A DNA stretch of 64,000 nucleotides from Eubacteriales bacterium. Lineage in GTDB: Bacteria > Bacillota > Clostridia > Lachnospirales > Lachnospiraceae. A model generated the notes under the pieces. The model was not told the DNA's origin. It did not search any database and saw only the letters and a list, made by a program, of their open reading frames with translations. Shown here in pieces: positions 7,904 through 16,271 of this stretch. Both the position numbers and the translations under genes were made by a program. The stretch lies in assembly GCA_030533405.1 (NCBI GenBank), contig JAUNJF010000012.1, positions 1 to 64,000 of the forward strand, read 5' to 3'. The first letter of the stretch is position 1. Every line of letters begins with the position of its first letter.

Positions 7904-8380
7904 ATGTATATTGAAAAGTATTGGGAAGTAAGTGTTGGTGGAAGTGATGACTGTTATACTTTCTTGGAGTATTTGGGAGCAAAACAAAAGGAAGAAATAA
8001 CAGTTACAGAGATTTTTGAGGAGTCAGGAATTGTAAAGCTACAAGGTGATTTTCGACAGACAGATGTAGAACTTGGGTTTATGGTTGAGGATTTTGAGAT
8101 GGAGCTTCACTATGCAATCGATATCATTGCGGTTTTAGCGGCGCTTCTTTTGGAATGTAAGGTAAATGGAAGTGTCAATTTGCAGGAGTTAGATGAAATG
8201 AATGACGATTTTGCCATGAAATTAACTGCAACAGAGCAAGAGCATGCAATGATCAACGATGCATTAAAGGATTTTGCTGCAAATGCCAGTGAATACGATA
8301 TTGCAGAAATGATGATGGAAGATGAATTGCAGGAAATGGCAGAAGGCTGCGAGGAATTGAGAAAAGAATTGTATGAATAA
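7904..8380 (+). CDS. Conserved-looking acidic protein of unknown function
   Basis: 158 residues, cytoplasmic, very acidic, no family recognised. The start ATG 7904 (MYIEKYWEVSVGGSDD) follows AAGGGGG; a longer in-frame start at 7775 would overlap the ankyrin gene and lacks a ribosome site. The sequence alternates short hydrophobic blocks (AIDIIAVLAALLLECKVNG) with an acidic C-terminal helix (EMMMEDELQEMAEGCEELR). Its position right after an ankyrin protein and its size suggest a partner or immunity-type role, which is only a guess. Confidence 0.65.
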   Translation: MYIEKYWEVSVGGSDDCYTFLEYLGAKQKEEITVTEIFEESGIVKLQGDFRQTDVELGFMVEDFEMELHYAIDIIAVLAALLLECKVNGSVNLQELDEMNDDFAMKLTATEQEHAMINDALKDFAANASEYDIAEMMMEDELQEMAEGCEELRKELYE

Positions 8381-8397
8381 AACCGAAAGGGGAAGTA

Positions 8398-9096
8398 ATG
8401 ATGTCAGTTAATATTATTAAGATAGATGACCAGACTTGGAGAATTGAGGATGAATTTGTATATTACTATTTATTAGCAGGCGAAAAAAAGGCACTTTTAA
8501 TTGATTCGGGTATGACACAGCCTAATGTGAATGAAATCATTTCAGAGTTGACGGATTTGCCAGTGACACTTGTAAATACCCATGGAGATGGTGATCATGT
8601 GGGAGGAAACGGAAGCTTTGATGGCTATTATATTCACCCGGAGGATTATGTGAAAAATGGATTGAAACAGCGTTTTGCGGATATCAAGCAGTATAACTTG
8701 GCAGAGGGGGACAGCTTTGATCTTGGTAATCGTACTCTGAAGGTGATTGAGATACCAGGACATACCTATGGAAGTGTAGCATTTTTGGATGTTGAGAATC
8801 GTGTGATATATGGTGGTGATACGGTTCAGGATGGTATCATTTATATGTTTGGACCGCACAGATGTCCAGATCAGCTTAAGGGAAGCTTAGAGAAATTAAT
8901 TGCGCTTTGCGATTCTTATGATATCATTCGCCCTGCCCATGGAACACCTGAGCTTGCAAAGAACTATGCAGAATTCGTGTTAGAGGACTGGGATGCAGTT
9001 TTGAATGGTGAATTAGATGGTGTGGATGAGGAATTGTTTGGAAACCCAGTGAAAACCTGTCGTGGAAAGCATTGTGGATTTTATATTCAACGATAA
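8398..9096 (+). CDS. Metallo-beta-lactamase-fold hydrolase
   Basis: 232-residue MBL-fold protein. The metal-binding motif near residues 60-66 reads THGDGDHVGG, so the second histidine of the usual HxHxDH is aspartate. Later ligands are visible: GHTYGS (His), GGDTVQDG (Asp) and PAHGTPE (His). Subfamilies with THGDGDH exist, so the change need not abolish activity, but it sets this protein apart from glyoxalase II types. A C-terminal tail with CRGKHCGFY could add a metal or disulfide site. Start ATG 8398 or 8401, both behind AAAGGGG. The substrate is unknown. It follows the unknown gene by 17 bases, so they may be cotranscribed. Confidence 0.85.
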   Translation: MMSVNIIKIDDQTWRIEDEFVYYYLLAGEKKALLIDSGMTQPNVNEIISELTDLPVTLVNTHGDGDHVGGNGSFDGYYIHPEDYVKNGLKQRFADIKQYNLAEGDSFDLGNRTLKVIEIPGHTYGSVAFLDVENRVIYGGDTVQDGIIYMFGPHRCPDQLKGSLEKLIALCDSYDIIRPAHGTPELAKNYAEFVLEDWDAVLNGELDGVDEELFGNPVKTCRGKHCGFYIQR

Positions 9097-9268
9097 AAAC
9101 AGATACATCCATGTATTAACCAACAGGTCCTAGATAGGATAATAGATAATTGGAAAGAAGAAAATTGAAGATTCATTGCTGAAAAATTTAAAAGTGAATA
9201 AATTCTTAAGAAAATAAACGGAAGTCTAAGATTATCTTAACAATGGTGCTAAGAAAAATAGGATATGC

Positions 9269-9274
9269 TATAAT
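9269..9274 (+). promoter_or_regulatory. Extended -10 promoter of the hydrolase-LytTR operon
   Basis: TGCTATAAT with TATAAT at 9269-9274; the TG extension makes up for the lack of a good -35 box. The start site would fall inside the palindrome that follows. Confidence 0.55.
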
Positions 9275-9278
9275 ATGT

Positions 9279-9312
9279 GCAACTTAGTTATTGTAAAGTG
9301 TAACTAAGTTGC
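9279..9312. promoter_or_regulatory. Perfect 12-bp inverted repeat before the membrane hydrolase gene
   Basis: GCAACTTAGTTA (9279-9290), 10-base spacer, TAACTAAGTTGC (9301-9312), followed by ATTTTTATG. It begins 4 bases after the -10 box. It can be an operator, an early terminator/attenuator, or a stabilising 5' hairpin of the mRNA. The regulator encoded in the same operon is a LytTR protein, whose sites are usually direct repeats, so it may not be the ligand. Confidence 0.6.
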
Positions 9313-9386
9313 ATTTTTATGTTTTTCTTTTTGCAATGTGTTATGGTTTCCATATCAAAGAAAAATACATTGCAAGGAGAACGATG

Positions 9387-10379
9387 ATGAAACATTTAAA
9401 ATCAAATTCTATGAGAAATTCAAAAGGTGTCTGGAAGAAGGTAAAAAAGGTATTTGTCATTATGATTGCCATTTTGCTGGTTGCAATGCTTGCAGCAATT
9501 TTTATCATAGGTAAAATGGTAAATGATGGTGTGCTTTATCAAAATGAGGGAAATGATACAAAGAAGAACAGCATTCTTCAATTGGAAGAGTGGGGATATG
9601 ACCGAGATGCATTTCACAGCAAATATGACGGTGTTGATTTTTCAATAAAATCAGCAGATGGAAATGATGTTCCAGGGACCATTTATTTATCAGATGAAAA
9701 AAATCCATGGGTAATCTTTGTGCATGGAGCTGGAGGGGACCGTGAATTTGGAATTGCTTATGCGGAAGTTTATCTTCAAGAAGGCTATAATGTTTTGACA
9801 TTTGATGAGCGAGGACATGGCGACAATTCAGATCAACGTGTAACATTTGGTATTCATGAGACGCATGATGTGGAAGCATTGGTTGAATATTTGAAATCAG
9901 ATTATCATGCTGAGTCGATTATTTTGCATGGTCAGTCAATGGGAGGTGCGACAGCTGCACTTTATGCTGCAAGTGAACACGGCAATCAAAATTTGGATGC
10001 CTGTATTTTGGATTGTCCTGTGCCAGGAATGAAATTGTTTTTGAAGTTAATGTTTATGGAGGACAATTGTTCAGAAGACACAGCGGATGCGATTGTATGG
10101 TGTGGTGAATTATATTCTAAGTTGTTTAGTCATTTAAATTATTCCGACGGCGACACCATTGAAAAAGCGAAAAACATTAAGGTTCCAACTATGGTTGTTG
10201 TGTCAAAGCAAGACTCCGTATGCCTTCCAGAATACGTTTCTCAGATTTATAATCAAATTCCTGTAAATGAGAAAAAATTGGTAGAATATGATTGTGCACA
10301 TATTAAGGGTGTTTTTGAATACAAAGAACAATATGCAAAAGAAGTATCACAATTTTTAGATAGCATATTGGTAAAATAA
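9387..10379 (+). CDS. Membrane-anchored alpha/beta hydrolase
   Basis: 330 residues: a basic N-terminus, one membrane helix (VFVIMIAILLVAMLAAIFII, about 20-40) and an exported or membrane-tethered alpha/beta-hydrolase domain. The oxyanion-loop HGAGGDREFG, the nucleophile elbow GQSMGG (Ser) and a late YDCAHIKG (His) are visible; the acid is probably the Asp in SKQDSV. Enzymes of this kind (YqkD/BAAT-like in annotations) act as esterases or peptidases with unknown substrates. ATG 9387 is preferred over 9384 because AAGGAG then lies 7 bases away. It is the first gene of a three-gene operon with a LytTR regulator and a four-helix membrane protein. Confidence 0.82.
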   Translation: MKHLKSNSMRNSKGVWKKVKKVFVIMIAILLVAMLAAIFIIGKMVNDGVLYQNEGNDTKKNSILQLEEWGYDRDAFHSKYDGVDFSIKSADGNDVPGTIYLSDEKNPWVIFVHGAGGDREFGIAYAEVYLQEGYNVLTFDERGHGDNSDQRVTFGIHETHDVEALVEYLKSDYHAESIILHGQSMGGATAALYAASEHGNQNLDACILDCPVPGMKLFLKLMFMEDNCSEDTADAIVWCGELYSKLFSHLNYSDGDTIEKAKNIKVPTMVVVSKQDSVCLPEYVSQIYNQIPVNEKKLVEYDCAHIKGVFEYKEQYAKEVSQFLDSILVK

Positions 10380-10390
10380 AGGATGACAAA

Positions 10391-10858
10391 ATGAAACTAA
10401 ATCTCTATCGTGATAAAAATAATACACCTCCGCATGTTGATATTTACTATGCGGAAATGCAACCAGTTATTCAACAGATTATGGAGGTTGTTGCAGAAAA
10501 GCCAGTCGAACTTGTTTCGAAATATGAGGATGAAATGATATATATTCCAATAAAGGATGTTTATTATTTGGATTGTGTAGATAAAAAAGTATTTGCGTAT
10601 ACCAAAGATGCGGTTTATCCGCTGAAAGAAACATTGGCATATTATGAGGAGCATTTGGTTCATTGCGGATATATCAGAGTTAGCAAATCATCCATTTTAA
10701 ATATTTATCGAATCAAGGAAATAAAATCGGATATGAACATGCGAATTTGTGCAACCTTTGATAATTCTGAAAAAATGTATATTAATCGTAGTTATAAAGC
10801 AGCTTTTATGAAATATTTGAGTGAGAAGAGGGGGCGTGCAAAGCATGAAGGAAAGTAA
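10391..10858 (+). CDS. LytTR-domain transcriptional regulator
   Basis: 155-residue DNA-binding protein. Residues about 45-150 form a LytTR domain: YIPIKDVYYLDCVDKKVFAY, then LKETLAYYEEHL and CGYIRVSKSSILNIYRIKEI, the strand-helix pattern of the family. There is no receiver domain, so it is not a classical response regulator. Standalone LytTR proteins followed by a DUF3021 membrane protein form a widespread pair in Firmicutes, in which the membrane partner is thought to modulate the regulator. Its stop overlaps the start of that partner by 14 bases, indicating translational coupling. It begins 11 bases after the hydrolase gene. Confidence 0.9.
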   Translation: MKLNLYRDKNNTPPHVDIYYAEMQPVIQQIMEVVAEKPVELVSKYEDEMIYIPIKDVYYLDCVDKKVFAYTKDAVYPLKETLAYYEEHLVHCGYIRVSKSSILNIYRIKEIKSDMNMRICATFDNSEKMYINRSYKAAFMKYLSEKRGRAKHEGK

Positions 10859-11273
10859 GTGGATAAATCAAATAAAAGAAATTGTTTGTGTAATATGTGT
10901 TTCCTATACGATTATATCGATTGTTTCTGCTACACTGAATGCATTAGCGGGAACGCAGACAAACAATTTCAATACGGTAATGATGTTGGTATTTACTACA
11001 ATTTCAGTATGTGTTTTATATATGTATAAACTATTTTCTGCATGGAGCCCGTTGTTGGTCATTACGCTGCAGTATGTTTTGGCAACAGGACTTGCATTTT
11101 TTGTTGTATTTTTATGTAGTCTGGTTGATGAGATTTCTCCTAATGGATATAGAGACTTATTTTTAAGCTTTACCGTTTTGTATATTTTGGGTGCGATTGT
11201 ATTTTATGTATGGACATATTTTGATGTGAAAAAGATGAATAAGTTATTAGAAGATATTCATATTTCCCAATAA
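10845..11273 (+). CDS. DUF3021-type four-helix membrane protein, LytTR partner
   Basis: 142-residue integral membrane protein with four hydrophobic helices (for example IVCVICVSYTIISIVSATL and VITLQYVLATGLAFFVVFLC) and a charged C-terminus. Length, topology and location overlapping a LytTR gene match the DUF3021 family, members of which accompany LytTR regulators as putative anti-activators or sensors. The start ATG 10845 is used because it overlaps the lytTR end; a longer start at 10821 would add a basic stretch read mostly from the other frame's end. Confidence 0.75.
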   Translation: MKESKWINQIKEIVCVICVSYTIISIVSATLNALAGTQTNNFNTVMMLVFTTISVCVLYMYKLFSAWSPLLVITLQYVLATGLAFFVVFLCSLVDEISPNGYRDLFLSFTVLYILGAIVFYVWTYFDVKKMNKLLEDIHISQ

Positions 11274-11289
11274 AATATATGTTTTGACG

Positions 11290-11322
11290 AAGGTTGACCG
11301 TATGGTCAACCTTTGTTAAAAT
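11290..11322 (+). promoter_or_regulatory. Palindrome overlapping the promoter of the GGDEF gene
   Basis: AAGGTTGACC-GTAT-GGTCAACCTT is a perfect 10-bp dyad (11290-11313). It may terminate the operon upstream, though the T run is short. TTGACC inside it (11294-11299) and TAAAAT (11317-11322) are 17 bases apart and would make a promoter for the diguanylate cyclase, with the dyad as operator. Confidence 0.5.
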
Positions 11323-11351
11323 ATTAATATATGGGGAAAGAGGGGCTACTC

Positions 11352-13568
11352 ATGAAACAAAAGAGTATAAAAAGTAAAATAATGATATATATGGTGCTGT
11401 TTCTTTGTATTGCGATTGTCATTGAAACGGCTATTTTAAGTTATGCAAATAAAAAACAAGTGAAAAGAACATCTCAGATTTTATTAGATCAGGTAGAAAA
11501 TATTTTGATTGCAAATGATCAGAATGAGCAGGATATTTTGGAATCATTAAAAGTAGAATATACAGAGAGCGCAAATACTGTTTCTTATATTTTAGAATAT
11601 AATGAAGAAGCACAGGATGATATCGAAGAACTTCAAAAAATTGCCGATATGATGGGAATCGATGAAATTCATTTGTTCGATGAAAATGGTGTGATATATG
11701 GGGGAACCGTTCCGGCATATTATGGTTTGACATTTGATTCGGGTGAACAGGTCGGATTTTTCAAACCGATGCTTGAAGATAAACATTTGACAATGTGTCA
11801 GGATGTAACTCCGAATACGGCAGCTTCTAAAAGCATGATGTATGCAATTACTTGGAATAAGGCGGGTACCTATATGGTGCAGGTGGGAATAGAGCCTGTG
11901 CGACTTTTAGAGGAATTTAAGCAAAATAGCATTCATGAGGTTGTGAATCAGATGACGGTTTATGATGGCATGAATATTTATATTGCCGATGTTGAAACGG
12001 GTGAAATACTTGGTGCAACAGATAAATCAAGTATTGGACGTACTGCATATGAGATTGGATTTTTAGATGATAAAGATAATTTACAGACGATAGAGAGTAA
12101 GACAGTAAATCTAGTTGGCTATAAACATTTTTGCAATTATAGAATATATGATTCGTATATAATTGCTGTTGTACACTCTACGAGCGCGAATGTGGAAAGT
12201 TTTATAGTATCCATTGGAATCGAGGTTATATGGCTTTTGGTAGCAGGTGCTATTATTACGGTTACACTTTTTAAGCTTGTCAATGCAAATAAAAGAATAA
12301 AAGATCAGATGTCCATTTTGACCTCTGTTTCGGATATTTATTACAGTATGCATTTGATTGACATGAATGATTATAGTATTGAAACATTGGAGGGTAATGA
12401 ATTGATGCAGAATGTCGTGAAACAGGGACAGAATGCAGCGGACATGTTGAATACCATAATCCATGGCGCAATCATAGAAGAATATCTGATTCCTTCATTG
12501 GAATTTGTAGATTTGTCTACATTACAAGAACGATTGAAAAATAAAAAATCCGTTTTTATGGATGCAATTGATAAAAATGTTGGATGGATAAGAATGTCAT
12601 TTATTACGGTGGAAACAGATATAAATCAAGCCCTAACAAAAGTGCTTCTTACAACACAGATTATTGATGATGATAAAAAACGTGAGGAGGAATTGTCATA
12701 TAAAGCGAATAGAGATGAGATGACAGGACTCATGAATCGACAGGCTTATGAGGATGATATGATGAACTTTCCTGATGTTCCGCCAGAACAGAACTTTGTA
12801 TATGCTGCCATTGATATTAATGGACTTAAGGTTGTGAATGATGAATTGGGACATGCTGCAGGTGATGAATTAATAAAAGGTGCAGCTATGTGCTTTAAGC
12901 GGACGATTGGTAATTATGGAAGAATATACAGAACGGGTGGAGACGAATTTGTTGCAATGTTTTTTGTTGATGCAGATCATATTGATGAGGTAATTAATGA
13001 TCTTAACAATGAGGCAATCAATTGGGTTGGAACGCAAGTGGATGCATTGTCATTTTCCATTGGTTATGCAACGAAGCAGGAATTCCCGAATGAAACGGTA
13101 GTTGAGATTGCAAAGATTGCGGATGAAAGAATGTACAAAGATAAGGAACAATACTATTCGAAAAAAGGAGTTGATCGAAGAGGCCAGGCCGCGGCACATA
13201 CCGCATTGTGCAATCTTTATACGAAAATTCTAAAAATCAATCTGACAGAGGATACCTATGGTATTATAAATATGGATATTGCAGAGCAGACAAAAGAGAA
13301 AGGCTTTTCAAACAAAATTTCAGAGTGGTTATATGAATTTGGAAAAACTGGACAAGTTCACGAAGATGATTTAGAAGACTATTTAGAGAAAACGAATATT
13401 GAATATTTGAAAAAATATTTTAAGGACGATAAAACCTCAATTAGTATTCATTACAGAAGAAAATATGAAGATGGATTTAAACAGGTTGTAATGGAATTGA
13501 TTCCAGCAAATGATTATTCGACAGAGAATCAGAGTCTGTTTTTATATGTAAAAAATATTGATAAATAA
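11352..13568 (+). CDS. Membrane diguanylate cyclase (Cache-like sensor, GGDEF, C-terminal extra domain)
   Basis: 738-residue membrane protein predicted to make cyclic di-GMP. Order: helix at about 10-30, extracytoplasmic sensor of Cache/PAS type (about 35-280), second helix (IGIEVIWLLVAGAIITVTLF), a PAS-like segment with LEFVDLSTLQERLKNKKS, then a GGDEF domain with an intact active site, RTGGDEFVAMF (near residue 530), plus DEMTGLMNRQAYEDD and IDINGLKVVNDELGH. No RxxD inhibitory site was evident just before GGDEF. After the cyclase there are about 120 further residues of unknown type. ATG 11352 is chosen for the AGAGGGG upstream; 11331 is possible. A second, broken paralogue lies at 18276. 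Confidence 0.88.
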   Translation: MKQKSIKSKIMIYMVLFLCIAIVIETAILSYANKKQVKRTSQILLDQVENILIANDQNEQDILESLKVEYTESANTVSYILEYNEEAQDDIEELQKIADMMGIDEIHLFDENGVIYGGTVPAYYGLTFDSGEQVGFFKPMLEDKHLTMCQDVTPNTAASKSMMYAITWNKAGTYMVQVGIEPVRLLEEFKQNSIHEVVNQMTVYDGMNIYIADVETGEILGATDKSSIGRTAYEIGFLDDKDNLQTIESKTVNLVGYKHFCNYRIYDSYIIAVVHSTSANVESFIVSIGIEVIWLLVAGAIITVTLFKLVNANKRIKDQMSILTSVSDIYYSMHLIDMNDYSIETLEGNELMQNVVKQGQNAADMLNTIIHGAIIEEYLIPSLEFVDLSTLQERLKNKKSVFMDAIDKNVGWIRMSFITVETDINQALTKVLLTTQIIDDDKKREEELSYKANRDEMTGLMNRQAYEDDMMNFPDVPPEQNFVYAAIDINGLKVVNDELGHAAGDELIKGAAMCFKRTIGNYGRIYRTGGDEFVAMFFVDADHIDEVINDLNNEAINWVGTQVDALSFSIGYATKQEFPNETVVEIAKIADERMYKDKEQYYSKKGVDRRGQAAAHTALCNLYTKILKINLTEDTYGIINMDIAEQTKEKGFSNKISEWLYEFGKTGQVHEDDLEDYLEKTNIEYLKKYFKDDKTSISIHYRRKYEDGFKQVVMELIPANDYSTENQSLFLYVKNIDK

Positions 13569-13578
13569 TATCGTATTC

Positions 13579-13632
13579 ACTTTGAAAAACAGCTTCTGTC
13601 ATGAGGCTGTTTTTAGGGTCAAAGTAAATTTT
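13579..13632 (+). terminator. Terminator-like double hairpin between the GGDEF gene and xpt
   Basis: Inner stem AAAAACAGC (13585-13593) with GCTGTTTTT (13606-13614) and outer arms ACTTTGA (13579-13585) with TCAAAGT (13619-13625), followed by AAATTTTT. Ends the cyclase transcript or attenuates xpt. Confidence 0.7.
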
Positions 13633-13646
13633 TAAGGAGAAGAAAA

Positions 13647-14225
13647 ATGAATTTTTTAGAAGAACGAATTATGAAGGATGGAATTGTAAAAGAGGGAAAT
13701 GTTTTAAAAGTGGACAGTTTTTTAAATCATCAGATGGATATTGGATTGTTTGATGAAATGGGAGCGGAATTTAAGAAACGTTTTGAAGGAAAACCAATCA
13801 ATAAAATAGTGACAATTGAAGCGTCAGGAATTGGAATTGCATGTGTGGTGGCTAGACATTTTAATGTTCCTGTTGTATTTGCGAAGAAATCAAAGAGCAT
13901 CAATATCGATGGGGATATGTATGTTGCAGAGGTGGAATCTTTTACACATAAGTGCAAGAATCAAGTTATTGTGTCAAAAAAGTTTTTGGGCGAAGAGGAT
14001 CATGTGTTAATTATTGATGATTTTCTTGCAAATGGTTGTGCACTGCAAGGTCTCATTTCCATTGTGAATGAGGCGGGTGGAACGGTTGAAGGAATTGGTA
14101 TTGCGATTGAGAAGGGATTTCAGGTAGGTGGACAGGTGATTCGTAATCTGGGTTATCAGTTGGAGTCGCTTGCGATTGTAGATGGAATGGATGCTGCAAC
14201 TGGCAAAATAGAATTTAGGAAGTAA
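13647..14225 (+). CDS. xpt: Xanthine phosphoribosyltransferase
   Basis: Type I phosphoribosyltransferase converting xanthine and PRPP to XMP in purine salvage; 192 residues, the usual Xpt length. The PRPP loop reads [14 protein letters not shown] (near residues 124-137), and the N-terminal hood has [15 protein letters not shown], typical of Xpt. AAGGAG lies 8 bases before ATG 13647. A NCS2 permease gene follows 68 bases downstream, the classic xpt-pbuX order. The leader lacks a recognisable purine riboswitch core; only a terminator-like hairpin is seen. Confidence 0.95.
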   Translation: MNFLEERIMKDGIVKEGNVLKVDSFLNHQMDIGLFDEMGAEFKKRFEGKPINKIVTIEASGIGIACVVARHFNVPVVFAKKSKSINIDGDMYVAEVESFTHKCKNQVIVSKKFLGEEDHVLIIDDFLANGCALQGLISIVNEAGGTVEGIGIAIEKGFQVGGQVIRNLGYQLESLAIVDGMDAATGKIEFRK

Positions 14226-14293
14226 TTAGGTAATTACAGAACTGAATGTTTCGTAATTCCAAAGTCAATATATTTAACGAAGGAGAGAGGATT

Positions 14294-15595
14294 ATGAAAG
14301 TAGATGCGATATATACGTTAGATGGAAAGGTGCCATTGGTTAAGGCAGTGCCGTTTGGATTGCAACATATTTTAGCGATGTTTGTTGCAAATATTACGCC
14401 GATTATTATTGTTGCGGGAGCATGTGGGTTGTCTGCAAAGGACATGGCAATGATTATTCAGTGTGCGATGATTATTGCTGGAATTGGTACTTTGGTTCAG
14501 CTTTTTCCAATATGGAAAATTGGTTCTAGACTTCCAATTGTCATGGGAATTAGCTTTACATTTGTATCGATTGCTTGTGTGATTGGTGCGCAATATGGGT
14601 ATGGAGCCGTAATGGGTGCTGTGTTAGTTGGTGGTTTGGTAGAAGGTGTACTTGGTTTGTTTGCCAAATATTGGATGAAGCTGGTTGCACCGATTGTTGC
14701 GGCGACTGTGGTGACTGCAATCGGATTTTCGCTTCTTTCAGTTGGAGCAGCTTCTTTTGGTGGTGGAACAGGAGCAGAGGATTTTGGTTCTGTTAAGAAT
14801 TGGATTTTAGGAACAGTAACTTTGATTTGCTGTATTTTGTTTAATATTTTTGCAAAGGGATTTTGGAAGCAGTTATCCGTTTTATTTGGTCTTGTTGTTG
14901 GCTATGTTTTGGCGGTATGCTTAGGTATGGTTGACTTCTCAACACTTAGTGGTACAGGTGTGATTGCACTTCCAAGATTGGTTCCGTTTAAATTAGAATT
15001 CCAACCAAGTGCAATTGTAGCATTTATTCTTGTTTTTTTAGTATCTGCAACAGAGACGATTGGTGATACTTCTGCGCTTGCATCCTCAGGGTTGGGAAGA
15101 GATGTGACCGAGAAGGAAACCTCTGGTTCTATTGCATGTGATGGATTTGTAAGTGCTATTTCTTCTTTGTTTGGTTGTATGCCAATTACATCCTTTAGTC
15201 AAAATGTTGGTTTGGTAGCTATGACAAAGGTGGTTAATCGTTTTGCGATTGCAACTGGTGCGGTCATCATGATTATTGCGGGTGTATTCCCAATTGTAGG
15301 TGCGCTTCTTGCAACACTTCCAAGTGCAGTACTTGGTGGTTGTACGATTATGATGTTTGGTACGATTGTTGTCAGTGGACTTCAGATGATTGGAAAATGT
15401 GGATATAGTCAGCGAAATGTCACAATAGCAGCCCTTTCCTTAAGCATTGGACTTGGATTTACGCAATGTCCAGAAATTTTTAATATTTTTCCGAGCCTTG
15501 TGAAAACGGTATTTGCAGAGAATTGTGTAGCGGTTGTGTTTGTTTCATCTATCATTTTGAATTTGGTTTTACCAAAGAATATGGATGTGCAATAA
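14294..15595 (+). CDS. pbuX: NCS2 xanthine/uracil-type permease
   Basis: 433-residue nucleobase cation symporter (NCS2 family) with about 14 helices. Seen: FGLQHILAMFVANITPI at the N-terminus, the central LVSATETIGDTSALASS motif and the following SFSQNVGLVAMTKVVNR, which carry substrate-binding residues of the family. Its position after xpt makes xanthine the likely substrate. Start ATG 14294 follows AAGGAGAGAGG; an upstream in-frame start at 14246 has no such site. A hairpin at 15654-15688 closes the unit. Confidence 0.9.
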   Translation: MKVDAIYTLDGKVPLVKAVPFGLQHILAMFVANITPIIIVAGACGLSAKDMAMIIQCAMIIAGIGTLVQLFPIWKIGSRLPIVMGISFTFVSIACVIGAQYGYGAVMGAVLVGGLVEGVLGLFAKYWMKLVAPIVAATVVTAIGFSLLSVGAASFGGGTGAEDFGSVKNWILGTVTLICCILFNIFAKGFWKQLSVLFGLVVGYVLAVCLGMVDFSTLSGTGVIALPRLVPFKLEFQPSAIVAFILVFLVSATETIGDTSALASSGLGRDVTEKETSGSIACDGFVSAISSLFGCMPITSFSQNVGLVAMTKVVNRFAIATGAVIMIIAGVFPIVGALLATLPSAVLGGCTIMMFGTIVVSGLQMIGKCGYSQRNVTIAALSLSIGLGFTQCPEIFNIFPSLVKTVFAENCVAVVFVSSIILNLVLPKNMDVQ

Positions 15596-15653
15596 ATATT
15601 ATTGATAGAAAATCAACGATTACAGGAATAATTGGAGAAGATATAATATGTGA

Positions 15654-15688
15654 AATCGGCATGGCATTTTGAAAATGTCATGCCGATT
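15654..15688 (+). terminator. Terminator of the xpt-pbuX unit
   Basis: AATCGGCATGGCATTTT (15654-15670) pairs with AAATGTCATGCCGATT (15673-15688), a 16-bp stem with one G-U pair and a tiny loop. The following T run is weak (ATTATTAT). Confidence 0.7.
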
Positions 15689-15773
15689 ATTATATGAAAC
15701 GTGTTGATAACAAGTATATTGAAAAAGTTTTAAATGATTTGAAAGAAATTGTAGACTTCATGCATATTCTTTA

Positions 15774-15787
15774 TGTAAGCGCTTAAG
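15774..15787. promoter_or_regulatory. Palindrome resembling a catabolite (cre) site before the ECF sigma gene
   Basis: TGTAAGCGCTTAAG matches the pattern TGWAANCGNTTWCA except at the last two positions, and overlaps the TTAAGGAG ribosome site of the sigma gene. A CcpA site here is a possibility, not shown. Confidence 0.3.
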
Positions 15788-15801
15788 GAGAAAACATATA
15801 T

Positions 15802-16269
15802 ATGAAAAAAGAAACATTTGAAAAATTGGCACAAACGTATATGGACATGATTTATCGTGTTGCCTATAGCTGGACAAAGAATGCAGAGGATGCAAATGAT
15901 GTGACACAGGACGTATTAATTCAACTATTCAAGACAGACAAGGAGTTTGAGTCGGACTCCCATTTAAAAAATTGGTTAATTAGAGTGACTGTGAATCAAT
16001 GCAAAATGCTTTTTCGTTCGCCATGGCGTAAAGTGGAAGATATCAACGCATATGCGGAAAGTATTGGTTTCGAAGAGGAAAGCTACATAGACTTATTTCA
16101 GTCAGTGATGCGTTTAGATAAGAAATATCGAGTCCCTCTGATGTTATTTTATATGGAAGGCTATTCAACTGCGGATATTGCATCGTTTCTTGGGATACCA
16201 GAAAAGACGGTGAGTACCAGACTACATCGTGCCAAAGCAAAATTAAAAGGTTTATTGAAGGAGGAGTAA
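15802..16269 (+). CDS. ECF-type RNA polymerase sigma factor
   Basis: 155-residue alternative sigma factor with region 2 (MDMIYRVAYSWTKNAEDAND, LKNWLIRVTVNQCK) and region 4 helix-turn-helix (YSTADIASFLGIPEKTVSTR, LHRAKAKLKGLL). AAGGAG precedes ATG 15802. The next gene, two bases downstream, encodes a membrane protein that is surely its anti-sigma factor, so activity is likely released by an envelope signal. Unlike the damaged copy at 5141, this pair is intact. Confidence 0.93.
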   Translation: MKKETFEKLAQTYMDMIYRVAYSWTKNAEDANDVTQDVLIQLFKTDKEFESDSHLKNWLIRVTVNQCKMLFRSPWRKVEDINAYAESIGFEEESYIDLFQSVMRLDKKYRVPLMLFYMEGYSTADIASFLGIPEKTVSTRLHRAKAKLKGLLKEE

Positions 16270-16271
16270 AA

